Positions 1 through 5,858 of a stretch of 10,245 bases of DNA are shown here, piece after piece. Location of the stretch: assembly GCA_002367285.1 (NCBI GenBank), contig DFBF01000262.1, positions 1 through 10,245 of the forward strand, written 5' to 3'. Source of the stretch: Rhodobacteraceae bacterium UBA3087. Lineage in GTDB: Bacteria > Pseudomonadota > Alphaproteobacteria > Rhodobacterales > Rhodobacteraceae. The position numbers were made by a program, and so were the translations under genes. Positions within the stretch are counted from its first letter, which is position 1; each line of letters begins with the position of its first letter. The notes under the pieces are model-generated. The model made no database searches. It saw only the letters and a program-made list of their open reading frames with translations, and was not told where the DNA came from.

Positions 1-25
1 AAAAACCCGGGCGCGAACGCCCGGG
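1..25 (-). terminator. Intrinsic terminator of the glnK-amtB operon
   Basis: On the minus strand, an 8-bp perfect GC stem (CCCGGGCG / CGCCCGGG) closes a four-base UUCG loop and is followed directly by at least five U residues. The U-tract runs to the window edge and may continue beyond it. It lies 25 bases past the amtB stop codon, so it should end the glnK-amtB transcript. Seen directly in the sequence; termination activity is inferred. Confidence 0.9.
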
Positions 26-50
26 CTGTGTCTTTCAGATCGGCACCGGA

Positions 51-1373
51 TCAGCCGTTGGTGAATTCCGGATAGGCTTCCATGCCCAGCTCGGCCATAT
101 CCAAGCCGTTGATCTCTTCCTCTTCGCCAACCCGCAGGCCCATCACCGCCTTGATGATGGAGAAGACGATGAAGCTGACCACGAAGACAAAGGCGCCGAT
201 GGCGGCAAAGCCCATGATCTGCGTGACAAAGGATGCGCCATCGTTGGTCCAGGCCACGATGATCGTGCCCCAGAAACCGGCAACCAGGTGAACCGGGATT
301 GCGCCGACCACGTCGTCCAGCTTGAGCTTGTCCAGCAGCGGCACCACGAAGACGACGATTGCGCCACCGACACCACCGATGATCAGCGCCTGAAACAGGC
401 TGGGGGCCAGCGGTTCCGCCGTGATCGACACCAGACCGGCCAGCGCGCCGTTCAGGGTCATCGTCAGGTCAACTTTCTTATACATGATTTGTGTCATGAT
501 CATCGCAACCAACGCACCGGCAGCTGCCGCCATGTTGGTGTTGGCAAAGATCCGTCCCACGTCCGACACGTCACCAATGGTTCCCATTGCCAGCTGCGAG
601 CCACCGTTGAAGCCGAACCAACCCAGCCACAGGATGAACGTCCCCAGGGTCGCCAGCGCCAGGTTCGAACCGGGCATCGGCACCGTACGGCCGTCTTTGT
701 ATTTGCCGATCCGCGGCCCCAGGATAATCACACCGGCCAGCGCTGCAAAACCACCAGCTGCGTGCACCAGGGTCGAGCCAGCGAAGTCCGAGAAACCAGC
801 TTCCGACAACCAGCCGCCGCCCCACTGCCAGGATGCTTCGATCGGGTAGATGAAGCCTGTCAGGACAACAACAAAGGCCAGGAAGGGCCACAGCTTGATC
901 CGCTCAGCCAAGGTGCCCGATACGATCGACGCAGTCGCCGCACAGAACATCAACTGGAAGAAAAAGTCAGATGCGCCAGAGGCATAGCCAACGTCAACCG
1001 CATCCGCACCAACCCCAACCGGGTCCAGCGATGTGACGGCAAAGAACGGACCCAGCCAGCCTTCGACCAGCCATTCGGCCGGATACATGATGCCATAGCC
1101 CGCCAGCCAGTACATGATGGCCGCGATGGAAAACAGCGCCACGTTCTTGGTCAACTGCATGGTCACGTTCTTGGAGCGCACCAGTCCGGCCTCGAGCATG
1201 GCGAAGCCCGCAGCCATCCAGAACACCAAAAAGCCGCCCATCAGGAACAGGACCGAGGTCAGGATGAATTGAGTGTGGTCAGCCGCCTCACCGGGGGCCG
1301 CGTCCTGTGCAAAGGCCAGGGCGGGCACAAGTGCTGCCGTGGCTGCCAGGGGAAGAAGTTTCTTGATTTGCAT
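51..1373 (-). CDS. amtB: Ammonium transporter AmtB (Amt/Mep/Rh family)
   Basis: Trimeric inner-membrane channel for ammonium/ammonia uptake. The 440-residue product begins with a probable cleaved signal peptide (residues 1-22, ending AFA before QDA), as in E. coli AmtB, followed by about eleven hydrophobic helices. Family marks are visible: DFAGSTLVHAAGG carries the first pore histidine (H204), and GAIPVHLVAGFWGT carries the second (H362), together the twin-His pair of the conduction path. The C-terminal tail is cytoplasmic and acidic (VGEEEEINGLD). I chose the ATG at 1373 because AGAGG at 1385-1381 lies seven bases upstream; the in-frame ATG at 1379 is only one base from that site, so a 442-residue form is less likely. 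The gene lies 26 bases downstream of glnK and is presumably cotranscribed, with expression expected under nitrogen limitation. Identity is very secure. Confidence 0.97.
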   Translation of the reverse strand: MQIKKLLPLAATAALVPALAFAQDAAPGEAADHTQFILTSVLFLMGGFLVFWMAAGFAMLEAGLVRSKNVTMQLTKNVALFSIAAIMYWLAGYGIMYPAEWLVEGWLGPFFAVTSLDPVGVGADAVDVGYASGASDFFFQLMFCAATASIVSGTLAERIKLWPFLAFVVVLTGFIYPIEASWQWGGGWLSEAGFSDFAGSTLVHAAGGFAALAGVIILGPRIGKYKDGRTVPMPGSNLALATLGTFILWLGWFGFNGGSQLAMGTIGDVSDVGRIFANTNMAAAAGALVAMIMTQIMYKKVDLTMTLNGALAGLVSITAEPLAPSLFQALIIGGVGGAIVVFVVPLLDKLKLDDVVGAIPVHLVAGFWGTIIVAWTNDGASFVTQIMGFAAIGAFVFVVSFIVFSIIKAVMGLRVGEEEEINGLDMAELGMEAYPEFTNG

Positions 1374-1399
1374 GGTCATTCCTCTTGTCAGTCGCGCGA

Positions 1400-1738
1400 T
1401 TACAGCGCGTCGCCGTCCGTTTCGCCGGTGCGCACGCGCAGGGCGCTTTCCACGTCCAGCTTGAAAATCTTGCCGTCGCCGATCTTGCCGGTGCCCGCAG
1501 TTTCGCGAATGGTTTCAATTACTTGGTCAGCCATGGATGCCGAAACGACAATTTCCAGCTTCACTTTCGGCACGAAATTCACCGCGTATTCGGCGCCGCG
1601 GTAAATTTCCGTGTGGCCCGACTGGCTGCCGAACCCTTTGACTTCGGTTACCATCATGCCGCGCACGCCGATGGTGGTCAGGGCTTCCCGGACCTCCTCC
1701 AGTTTGAACGGTTTGATCGCTGCAATGATCAGTTTCAC
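1400..1738 (-). CDS. glnK: Nitrogen regulatory PII protein GlnK
   Basis: Trimeric cytosolic sensor of 2-oxoglutarate and ATP/ADP that docks on AmtB and closes its pores when nitrogen is ample. At 112 residues it has the exact PII family length. Tyr51 in the T-loop (YRGAEYAVNF), the usual uridylylation site, is present, as is Arg47, the residue that enters the AmtB pore in E. coli GlnK. The C-terminal ATP-site motif is TGKIGDGKIF. The start is a GTG at 1738, giving the typical PII N-terminus MKLIIAAIKPFK; AGAGGG at 1751-1746 lies seven bases upstream. A longer reading to 1855 exists but its extra residues do not resemble PII. T-loop positions 38 and 40 are Ser, where E. coli has Arg and Lys. 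The direct link to amtB supports GlnK rather than GlnB, although sequence alone hardly separates the two. Confidence 0.95.
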   Translation of the reverse strand: MKLIIAAIKPFKLEEVREALTTIGVRGMMVTEVKGFGSQSGHTEIYRGAEYAVNFVPKVKLEIVVSASMADQVIETIRETAGTGKIGDGKIFKLDVESALRVRTGETDGDAL

Positions 1739-1868
1739 GTCATATCCCTCTTTGGTTTGGCGGGTTGGCCCCGCGAATTTCCTGAGGCCAGCAAGACGCA
1801 TGCTGCATCGCAGAACAAGAAATCCACCGGGGGCCACCGCCCAGAAAACAGGCAAAAGGGCAGAAAAC

Positions 1869-1885
1869 TTGCACCCGCCCGCCCA
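1869..1885 (-). promoter_or_regulatory. Candidate sigma-54-like -24/-12 element upstream of glnK
   Basis: Read on the minus strand, the segment is TGGGCGGGCGGGTGCAA. It keeps the TGG-N9-TGC core spacing of sigma-54 promoters but lacks the CAC that normally follows TGG. It would give a leader of about 120 bases before the glnK GTG. A GC-rich background can produce this core by chance, and in Rhodobacter capsulatus NtrC is known to work with sigma-70 RNA polymerase, so the call is tentative. The rest of the 1739-2012 gap holds a direct repeat CAGAAAAC (1842-1849 and 1861-1868, starts 19 bases apart) and a small CGCTT-GAAA-AAGCG hairpin at 1903-1916, neither with a known role. Confidence 0.25.
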
Positions 1886-1897
1886 GATGCTTATTTT
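1869..1897 (+). promoter_or_regulatory. Candidate sigma-70 promoter for the penicillin-binding protein gene
   Basis: TTGCAC (1869-1874) and TATTTT (1892-1897) are separated by 17 bases, the ideal sigma-70 spacing. They match the -35 consensus only in TTG and the -10 consensus in four of six bases. A transcript would start near 1904 and have a leader of about 110 bases before the ATG at 2013. It occupies the same DNA as the candidate minus-strand element for glnK, so the two directions might interfere. This is pattern matching only. Confidence 0.25.
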
Positions 1898-2012
1898 TTC
1901 ATCGCTTGAAAAAGCGGCGGTGGTCGGGGTTCCCGCTCTCGTCTTTCCTGAACCGAGTCGCTATTCTTCGGGCAAAAGAGCAGACAACGAACAGGCTGGG
2001 GCCGCAGGTATC

Positions 2013-4190
2013 ATGGCTGGATCAGGACGACGCAAACCGCCTTTGGTGGCGGAAAAACGGTACGGCGCGGGGAAATCCGCGGCGACGAAACCGGTGAAAA
2101 AGACGGCAAAGAAGCCGTCGAAAAAGCCAGCTCGTAAACCCGTGCGCCGCAAAACAAAGCGCAAGTTGCCTGCCATCCTGGCCTGGCCTCTGGCGATCGT
2201 CAGCTGGATTTTCCGCCTGATCTGGCGTCTGACCTGGCGCGGCGCGGCGGTTGTCGCCCTGATCGTCGGCCTTGCCGTGTTCTATGTCACCTCGACCCTG
2301 CCCCCGGTCACCGACCTGCTGGACGGACGTGCCAAGGGCTCGGTCACGCTGATGGATCGGCACAATGCGGTCTATGCCTGGCGTGGCGATCAGTTCGGTG
2401 GGCAGATTACCGCCGACACCGTGTCGCCCCACCTGAAAAACGCCGTCGTTGCCACGGAAGACAAACGCTTCTATCGCCATTTCGGCATTTCGCCGCGCGG
2501 CGTTGCCTCGGCTGTGAAAATCAACCTGTCCGAAGGGCGTGGGCCGCTGTCGGGTCATGGTGGCTCGACCCTGACGCAACAGGTCGCGAAACTGCTGTGC
2601 CTGGGCGTGCCGTTTGACCCCACCGTTTGGGACAGCGAAGCCAAATACGAGGCAGACTGTCGACAGAGTTCCCTGTGGCGCAAGATGAAGGAAGCCATTT
2701 TCGCGATGGCGCTTGAGGTCAAATACTCCAAGGACGAAATTCTGACGATCTATATGAACCGTGCCTTTCTGGGGTCCGGCAGTCATGGGTTCGAGGCCGC
2801 CTCGCAACGCTATTTCGGAAAATCCGCCGCAGACCTTTTGCCCGCCGAGGCCGCAATGTTGGCCGGCGCCCTGACCGCGCCCACGCGATACGCCCCGACC
2901 AACAACCTGCAACGCTCGCAGGATCGCGCGGAAACGGTTCTGAAACTGATGTTCGAACAGGGTTACCTGAGCGCCGCCCAACGTCAGGAGGCCGTGACCT
3001 ATCCCGCCGTCCTGTCGCCCGCCGCCCAGGCCCGCGCCGGGGGCTATTTCGCCGATTGGGTCATGGGCACGTCGCTGATGGGGTTCGGGTCGGACACCAC
3101 CGAAGACGTGATTATCCGCACCACGCTGGACCAGGACATCCAACGCGCCGCCGAAGAGGCGATGCAATGGGTGTTTGAAAACAAGGTGCGCGAAGGGTCA
3201 AAGGCGCAGGCGGCGATCGTCGTCATGTCCGCCGACGGCGCCGTGCGCGCCATGGTCGGGGGGCGTCAGACCAAAGTCACCGGCGCCTTCAACCGCGCCA
3301 CACAGGCGCGCCGCCAGACTGGGTCGTCTTTCAAACCCTTTGTTTATGCCGCCGCGCTTGATCTGGGCTATAACTGGGACAGCCTTATTGAGGACGCAGA
3401 ATACTGTCTGAACATCCCCGGCTCGGGCGAATGGTGCCCGCGCAACTATACCAACAAGTATTACGGCAACGTCACGCTGGCCCGCGCCCTGCGCGACAGT
3501 CTGAACACCCCCGCCGTGCGCCTTTCCGAGGCCGTCGGGCGCGACAACGTGCGCACCGTGGCGGAAATGTTCGGCATTCAAAGCGACCTAGCGCTTGGCC
3601 CCGCGCTGGCCCTGGGCGCGTCCGAAAGCACTTTGCTGGAGATGACAGGCGCCTATGCCGGCATCCTGAACGGGGGCTCATCTGTCACGCCCTATGGGCT
3701 GGTGGACCTGAAGCTGGTGGGTGACACCGCGCCCCTGATGACGCAATCAGGCGGCATCGGCGAACGGGTGATTTCACGCAACGCCGCCGAACAGCTGGTC
3801 TATATGATGAGCCGCGTTGTTGCCGAAGGCACCGGTGCACGGGCCCAATTGGGCACGCGCGAGGCTGCGGGCAAGACCGGCACGACCACCGCCGCCAAAG
3901 ACGCCTGGTTCCTGGGCTTTACCGCCGATTACGTCGCGGGCGTCTGGATGGGGTACGATGACAATACACCGCTGAAGGGCGTGACCGGCGGCGGTCTGCC
4001 CGCCGACATCTGGCGTGAAACGATGACCCGCGTTCACGCAAACCTGCCCGAAGCGCCCCTGCCCATGATCCGCCCTGCCCCTGGCAGCGTGCGGGACACG
4101 GGCCCAGCGACGCCCCGCCAGCCGGGTGGGAACGTCCGCGGCGAAGACGTGATCCTGAACGTGCTGCGCTCTATCCTGGGTCTTGAGTAA
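2013..4190 (+). CDS. Class A penicillin-binding protein (PBP1A family), bifunctional transglycosylase/transpeptidase
   Basis: Inner-membrane enzyme that polymerises lipid II into glycan strands and cross-links the peptides in the periplasm. The 725-residue product has a Lys/Arg-rich cytoplasmic tail (about residues 27-51, repeated KKP/KKPA units), one membrane anchor (about 77-93), a GT51 glycosyltransferase domain (about 120-310) and a transpeptidase domain (about 380-690). GT51 motifs: catalytic Glu149 in ATEDKRFYRHFG, GGSTLTQQ at 183-190, then the IYMNRAFLG and RYFGKSAADL blocks. Transpeptidase motifs: S438-S-F-K441, SLN at 496-498, KTGT at 621-624; all are intact, so both activities are expected. 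A stretch of roughly 30 residues after GGSTLTQQ (with Cys196 and Cys216) looks like an insertion. I chose the ATG at 2013 because it gives a compact basic N-terminus; its Shine-Dalgarno is weak (AGG five bases upstream). The open frame continues back to 1611 across glnK, which is not plausible as coding. It is divergent from glnK. Which PBP1 subgroup it belongs to is not settled. Confidence 0.94.
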   Translation: MAGSGRRKPPLVAEKRYGAGKSAATKPVKKTAKKPSKKPARKPVRRKTKRKLPAILAWPLAIVSWIFRLIWRLTWRGAAVVALIVGLAVFYVTSTLPPVTDLLDGRAKGSVTLMDRHNAVYAWRGDQFGGQITADTVSPHLKNAVVATEDKRFYRHFGISPRGVASAVKINLSEGRGPLSGHGGSTLTQQVAKLLCLGVPFDPTVWDSEAKYEADCRQSSLWRKMKEAIFAMALEVKYSKDEILTIYMNRAFLGSGSHGFEAASQRYFGKSAADLLPAEAAMLAGALTAPTRYAPTNNLQRSQDRAETVLKLMFEQGYLSAAQRQEAVTYPAVLSPAAQARAGGYFADWVMGTSLMGFGSDTTEDVIIRTTLDQDIQRAAEEAMQWVFENKVREGSKAQAAIVVMSADGAVRAMVGGRQTKVTGAFNRATQARRQTGSSFKPFVYAAALDLGYNWDSLIEDAEYCLNIPGSGEWCPRNYTNKYYGNVTLARALRDSLNTPAVRLSEAVGRDNVRTVAEMFGIQSDLALGPALALGASESTLLEMTGAYAGILNGGSSVTPYGLVDLKLVGDTAPLMTQSGGIGERVISRNAAEQLVYMMSRVVAEGTGARAQLGTREAAGKTGTTTAAKDAWFLGFTADYVAGVWMGYDDNTPLKGVTGGGLPADIWRETMTRVHANLPEAPLPMIRPAPGSVRDTGPATPRQPGGNVRGEDVILNVLRSILGLE

Positions 4191-4194
4191 TAAG

Positions 4195-4224
4195 AAGACC
4201 CGGCCCCTTTCGGGACCGGGTCTT
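4195..4224. terminator. Probable bidirectional hairpin terminator between the PBP gene and mlaC
   Basis: AAGACCCGG pairs with CCGGGTCTT (9 bp), followed by one C/A mismatch and three further GC pairs around a TTTC loop. It begins four bases after the stop codon of the penicillin-binding protein gene. On the plus strand it lacks a U-run (GGGTATTTCC follows). On the minus strand the stem is followed by CTTATTA and so is a slightly better terminator for the convergent mlaA-mlaC transcript. Hairpin seen directly; function inferred. Confidence 0.65.
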
Positions 4225-4257
4225 GGGTATTTCCTGCGGGACAAAACGCTCCGCCCC

Positions 4258-4322
4258 GGATCAGTGCCCTGGATCAGCACCCTGGGCTAGCGTCCTAGGT
4301 CAGCCCAGCGGGTCAGATCGTT
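4258..4322. repeat. Degenerate 13-bp tandem repeat at the 3' end of mlaC
   Basis: Five consecutive 13-base units can be laid out. The first two, GGATCAGTGCCCT and GGATCAGCACCCT, differ at two positions. The next three are diverged but keep TCAG, or CTAG in the third, at exactly the same phase (4261, 4274, 4287, 4300, 4313). The last TCAG contains the mlaC stop codon read on the minus strand. Because 13 is not a multiple of three, mlaC-strand stop codons appear in all three frames within the array. A 7-bp inverted repeat (CTGGGCT 4282-4288 / AGCCCAG 4302-4308) sits inside it and might form a weak hairpin just after mlaC. The first two units are clear; the rest are debatable. Confidence 0.5.
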
Positions 4323-4927
4323 TTCAGATAGGCGATCAGTTCGTTCAGATCACCGCGCCGCTTGTCCAGCATCGCGCCGACTTCGCTGCGTTCGGATTTC
4401 ACCAGGCTGATGCCTTCGATCTTCAGGTCAATAAAGCGGCCATTCTGGTCGGCCACCACAAACACCACCTCGAACGGCGCTTGCCCGGCCAGGTGCGTGG
4501 TCGTGCGCACCTCGTAAAAGCTTTTCACGGCCTTTGCGTCCTGCACTTCGATCCGCCCGCCGATGAATTCACGAAACCGGCGTCCATATTTGCGACCGAT
4601 ATAACCCTGGAACGCCTTGGTGAACGCGCGTTTCTGCGACGCCGATGCACTGCGCCCGTCCGGGCCCAGCACCAACAGGGCAATACGCCCCACGTCGGCA
4701 TAGTTCACAAAAATCTTTTCGAAATCGCGGATCATCAAGGCTTCGGATTTACCGCTGGCGATGATCTTGTTGATATCGCGCACGACCTTGTCGATCAGGC
4801 TGCGGGCCAGATCGACGGAATAGGCCAAGGCACGCCCCGGCAGGGTCATCGCCACTGCGCCACCGGCCAGCCCGGCCAGAACCGCACGTCGGCCCATTTG
4901 GGCCCCCATCATGGACATTTTACTCAT
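4313..4927 (-). CDS. mlaC: MlaC/Ttg2D-family periplasmic phospholipid-binding protein
   Basis: Periplasmic carrier that moves phospholipids between the MlaA-porin complex in the outer membrane and the MlaFEDB transporter in the inner membrane, maintaining outer-membrane asymmetry. The 204-residue length fits the family. The N-terminus has Arg13-Arg14 followed by AVLAGLAGGAVAM and a cleavage site ALA before YS (after residue 35), which looks like a twin-arginine signal although the consensus is incomplete. The mature part matches the MlaC pattern: an early IINKIIAS-like helical segment, the region around GRKYGRRFREFIGG, and a beta-rich C-terminus (FVVADQNGRFIDLKIEGISL). The ATG at 4927 is chosen because GAGG lies six bases upstream and the start overlaps the mlaA stop by eight bases, a coupled arrangement. 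Further in-frame ATGs follow at residues 4, 6, 7 and 11. The mlaFED genes are not in this window. Confidence 0.9.
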   Translation of the reverse strand: MSKMSMMGAQMGRRAVLAGLAGGAVAMTLPGRALAYSVDLARSLIDKVVRDINKIIASGKSEALMIRDFEKIFVNYADVGRIALLVLGPDGRSASASQKRAFTKAFQGYIGRKYGRRFREFIGGRIEVQDAKAVKSFYEVRTTTHLAGQAPFEVVFVVADQNGRFIDLKIEGISLVKSERSEVGAMLDKRRGDLNELIAYLKTI

Positions 4928-5669
4928 AGGATTCCTCATAAAGATCATACAGTTCGTCATCTGCAACCTCGCCGCCCAGCTCATAGCGGCGGGAATCGAG
5001 GTAGAACAACCGGGCGGTCGCATAGGGGTCTTCCCCCTCGTACAGCACCGCCTCGACTGTCGCGCCATAGTCATACCGATCCCCAACCTTGGACACCACC
5101 TTGGCAACAGGGAAAACGCGGCTTTCCGGCGTCTCAACAACATAGCTAAGCGGGTTTATGACGAAATCAACCGCGATGCCCATCGCATCACGTTCGGTTG
5201 ACGGGCCAAAGAACGGCAACACGACATAACGCCCTTCGGAAAAGCCCCAGCGGTGCAGCGTTTCGCCGAAATCCGTGTCGCGCTCTTCCAGCCCGATATC
5301 GGTGGCCACATCAAACAGGCCCACAAGGCCCACGGTCGAATTGAACAGGAACCGCACCGCGTTATGGGCGGCGTCCTCCAGTTGCCCTTGCAATATCTTG
5401 TTCACGACAATCCCCGGCAGACCGGCGTTCTGCGAAAAGCTCGAAACGCTGCGGCGCACACCGTCGGGAATGCCTTCGCCATAGGCGTCGGACGCCGGGC
5501 CGACCAGGGCGCGATCCAGCGCCAGGTTGGTCTGGAACATCCGCCGGTTGGACGCTTCAAGCGGATCGGAAACGCCCACAGGCGTTGGTGCCTGCGTGCA
5601 GGCCATCAGCCCCAGCAAAGCGCAAACCGCAAATAAGCGGCGCATGGGTCGTATCCCTGCAACGTTCAT
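4920..5669 (-). CDS. mlaA: MlaA/VacJ-family outer-membrane lipoprotein
   Basis: Outer-membrane lipoprotein that removes misplaced phospholipids from the outer leaflet and hands them to MlaC. The N-terminus is a lipoprotein signal: Arg10-Arg11, a hydrophobic stretch, then a lipobox-like LMAC with Cys24 as the probable lipidated residue. The mature protein shows the VacJ order: DPLEASNRRMFQTN near residue 35, a central NSTVGLVGLFDVA helix followed by GLEERDTDFGETLHRWG, then LPFFGPST, and a C-terminal EGEDPYATARLFYLDSRRY. The extreme C-terminus is acidic. An AAAGGA ten bases upstream supports the ATG at 5669; the in-frame ATG at 5645 would give a shorter, equally plausible lipoprotein signal with AGGG nine bases upstream, so the start is open between these two. 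It is the first gene of a two-gene unit with mlaC, divergent from the secretion genes. Confidence 0.93.
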   Translation of the reverse strand: MNVAGIRPMRRLFAVCALLGLMACTQAPTPVGVSDPLEASNRRMFQTNLALDRALVGPASDAYGEGIPDGVRRSVSSFSQNAGLPGIVVNKILQGQLEDAAHNAVRFLFNSTVGLVGLFDVATDIGLEERDTDFGETLHRWGFSEGRYVVLPFFGPSTERDAMGIAVDFVINPLSYVVETPESRVFPVAKVVSKVGDRYDYGATVEAVLYEGEDPYATARLFYLDSRRYELGGEVADDELYDLYEESYE

Positions 5670-5705
5670 CGTGGAAAATTCCTTTCAGTCCCAGATTCTC
5701 TTCAC

Positions 5706-5734
5706 ATAATAGATGACGTTTGCTTGCCCTGCCA
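5706..5734 (-). promoter_or_regulatory. Candidate mlaA promoter with overlapping inverted repeat
   Basis: On the minus strand TATTAT (5711-5706) matches five of six -10 bases and would start a transcript about 30 bases before the mlaA ATG. The hexamer 17 bases upstream is TGGCAG (5734-5729), a poor -35 match. That hexamer is also one arm of an inverted repeat CTGCCA-N9-TGGCAG covering 5729-5749, which suggests a regulator could bind there in place of or alongside polymerase. Pattern-based and unproven. Confidence 0.3.
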
Positions 5735-5776
5735 TTAAGCAATTGGCAGCATTGATCTGTGACTATTTGGCGACAA

Positions 5777-5817
5777 TTCGGCGCGGTTTTTCGCCGAACA
5801 AGTTGGATTATTACAAT
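5777..5817 (+). promoter_or_regulatory. Candidate promoter and inverted-repeat operator for the type I secretion genes
   Basis: TTCGGCG (5777-5783) and CGCCGAA (5792-5798) form a perfect 7-bp inverted repeat around an 8-base T-rich spacer. TACAAT (5812-5817) matches five of six -10 bases; the -35 region 17 bases upstream (TTTCGC) is weak and lies within the repeat. A further TTTGGCG at 5766-5772 is spaced 11 bp from the left arm. Transcription from here would start about 35 bases before the ATG at 5859. The repeat could be an operator or an RNA hairpin if transcription starts further upstream. Confidence 0.35.
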
Positions 5818-5858
5818 CTCGACCGGACTTTGCGTCCAAAACAGGACATTTAGGCACG

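Noticed and set aside
288..1604. Long plus-strand open frame of 438 codons opposite amtB and glnK
   Set aside because: It is the antisense of two certain genes; the translation is rich in Arg, Gln and His with no fold-like pattern, as expected of a GC-rich shadow frame.
1735..1743. Two-codon upstream frame (ATG ACG TGA) overlapping the glnK GTG
   Set aside because: The ATG is only two bases from the AGAGGG ribosome site, too close for initiation, while the GTG has ideal spacing; the arrangement is probably chance.
1800..1808. ATGC-T-GCAT palindrome in the glnK leader
   Set aside because: Too short to separate from chance and unlike the known NtrC half-site arrangement.
1611..2012. N-terminal extension of the penicillin-binding protein frame back into glnK
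   Set aside because: The extra residues overlap glnK on the other strand, look random, and include an in-frame ATG at 1887 with no ribosome site; the protein is complete from 2013.
2022..3167. Minus-strand open frame of 381 codons opposite the penicillin-binding protein
   Set aside because: It lies wholly inside a gene with intact catalytic motifs; its composition is Gly, Arg and Gln rich and it has no recognisable domain.
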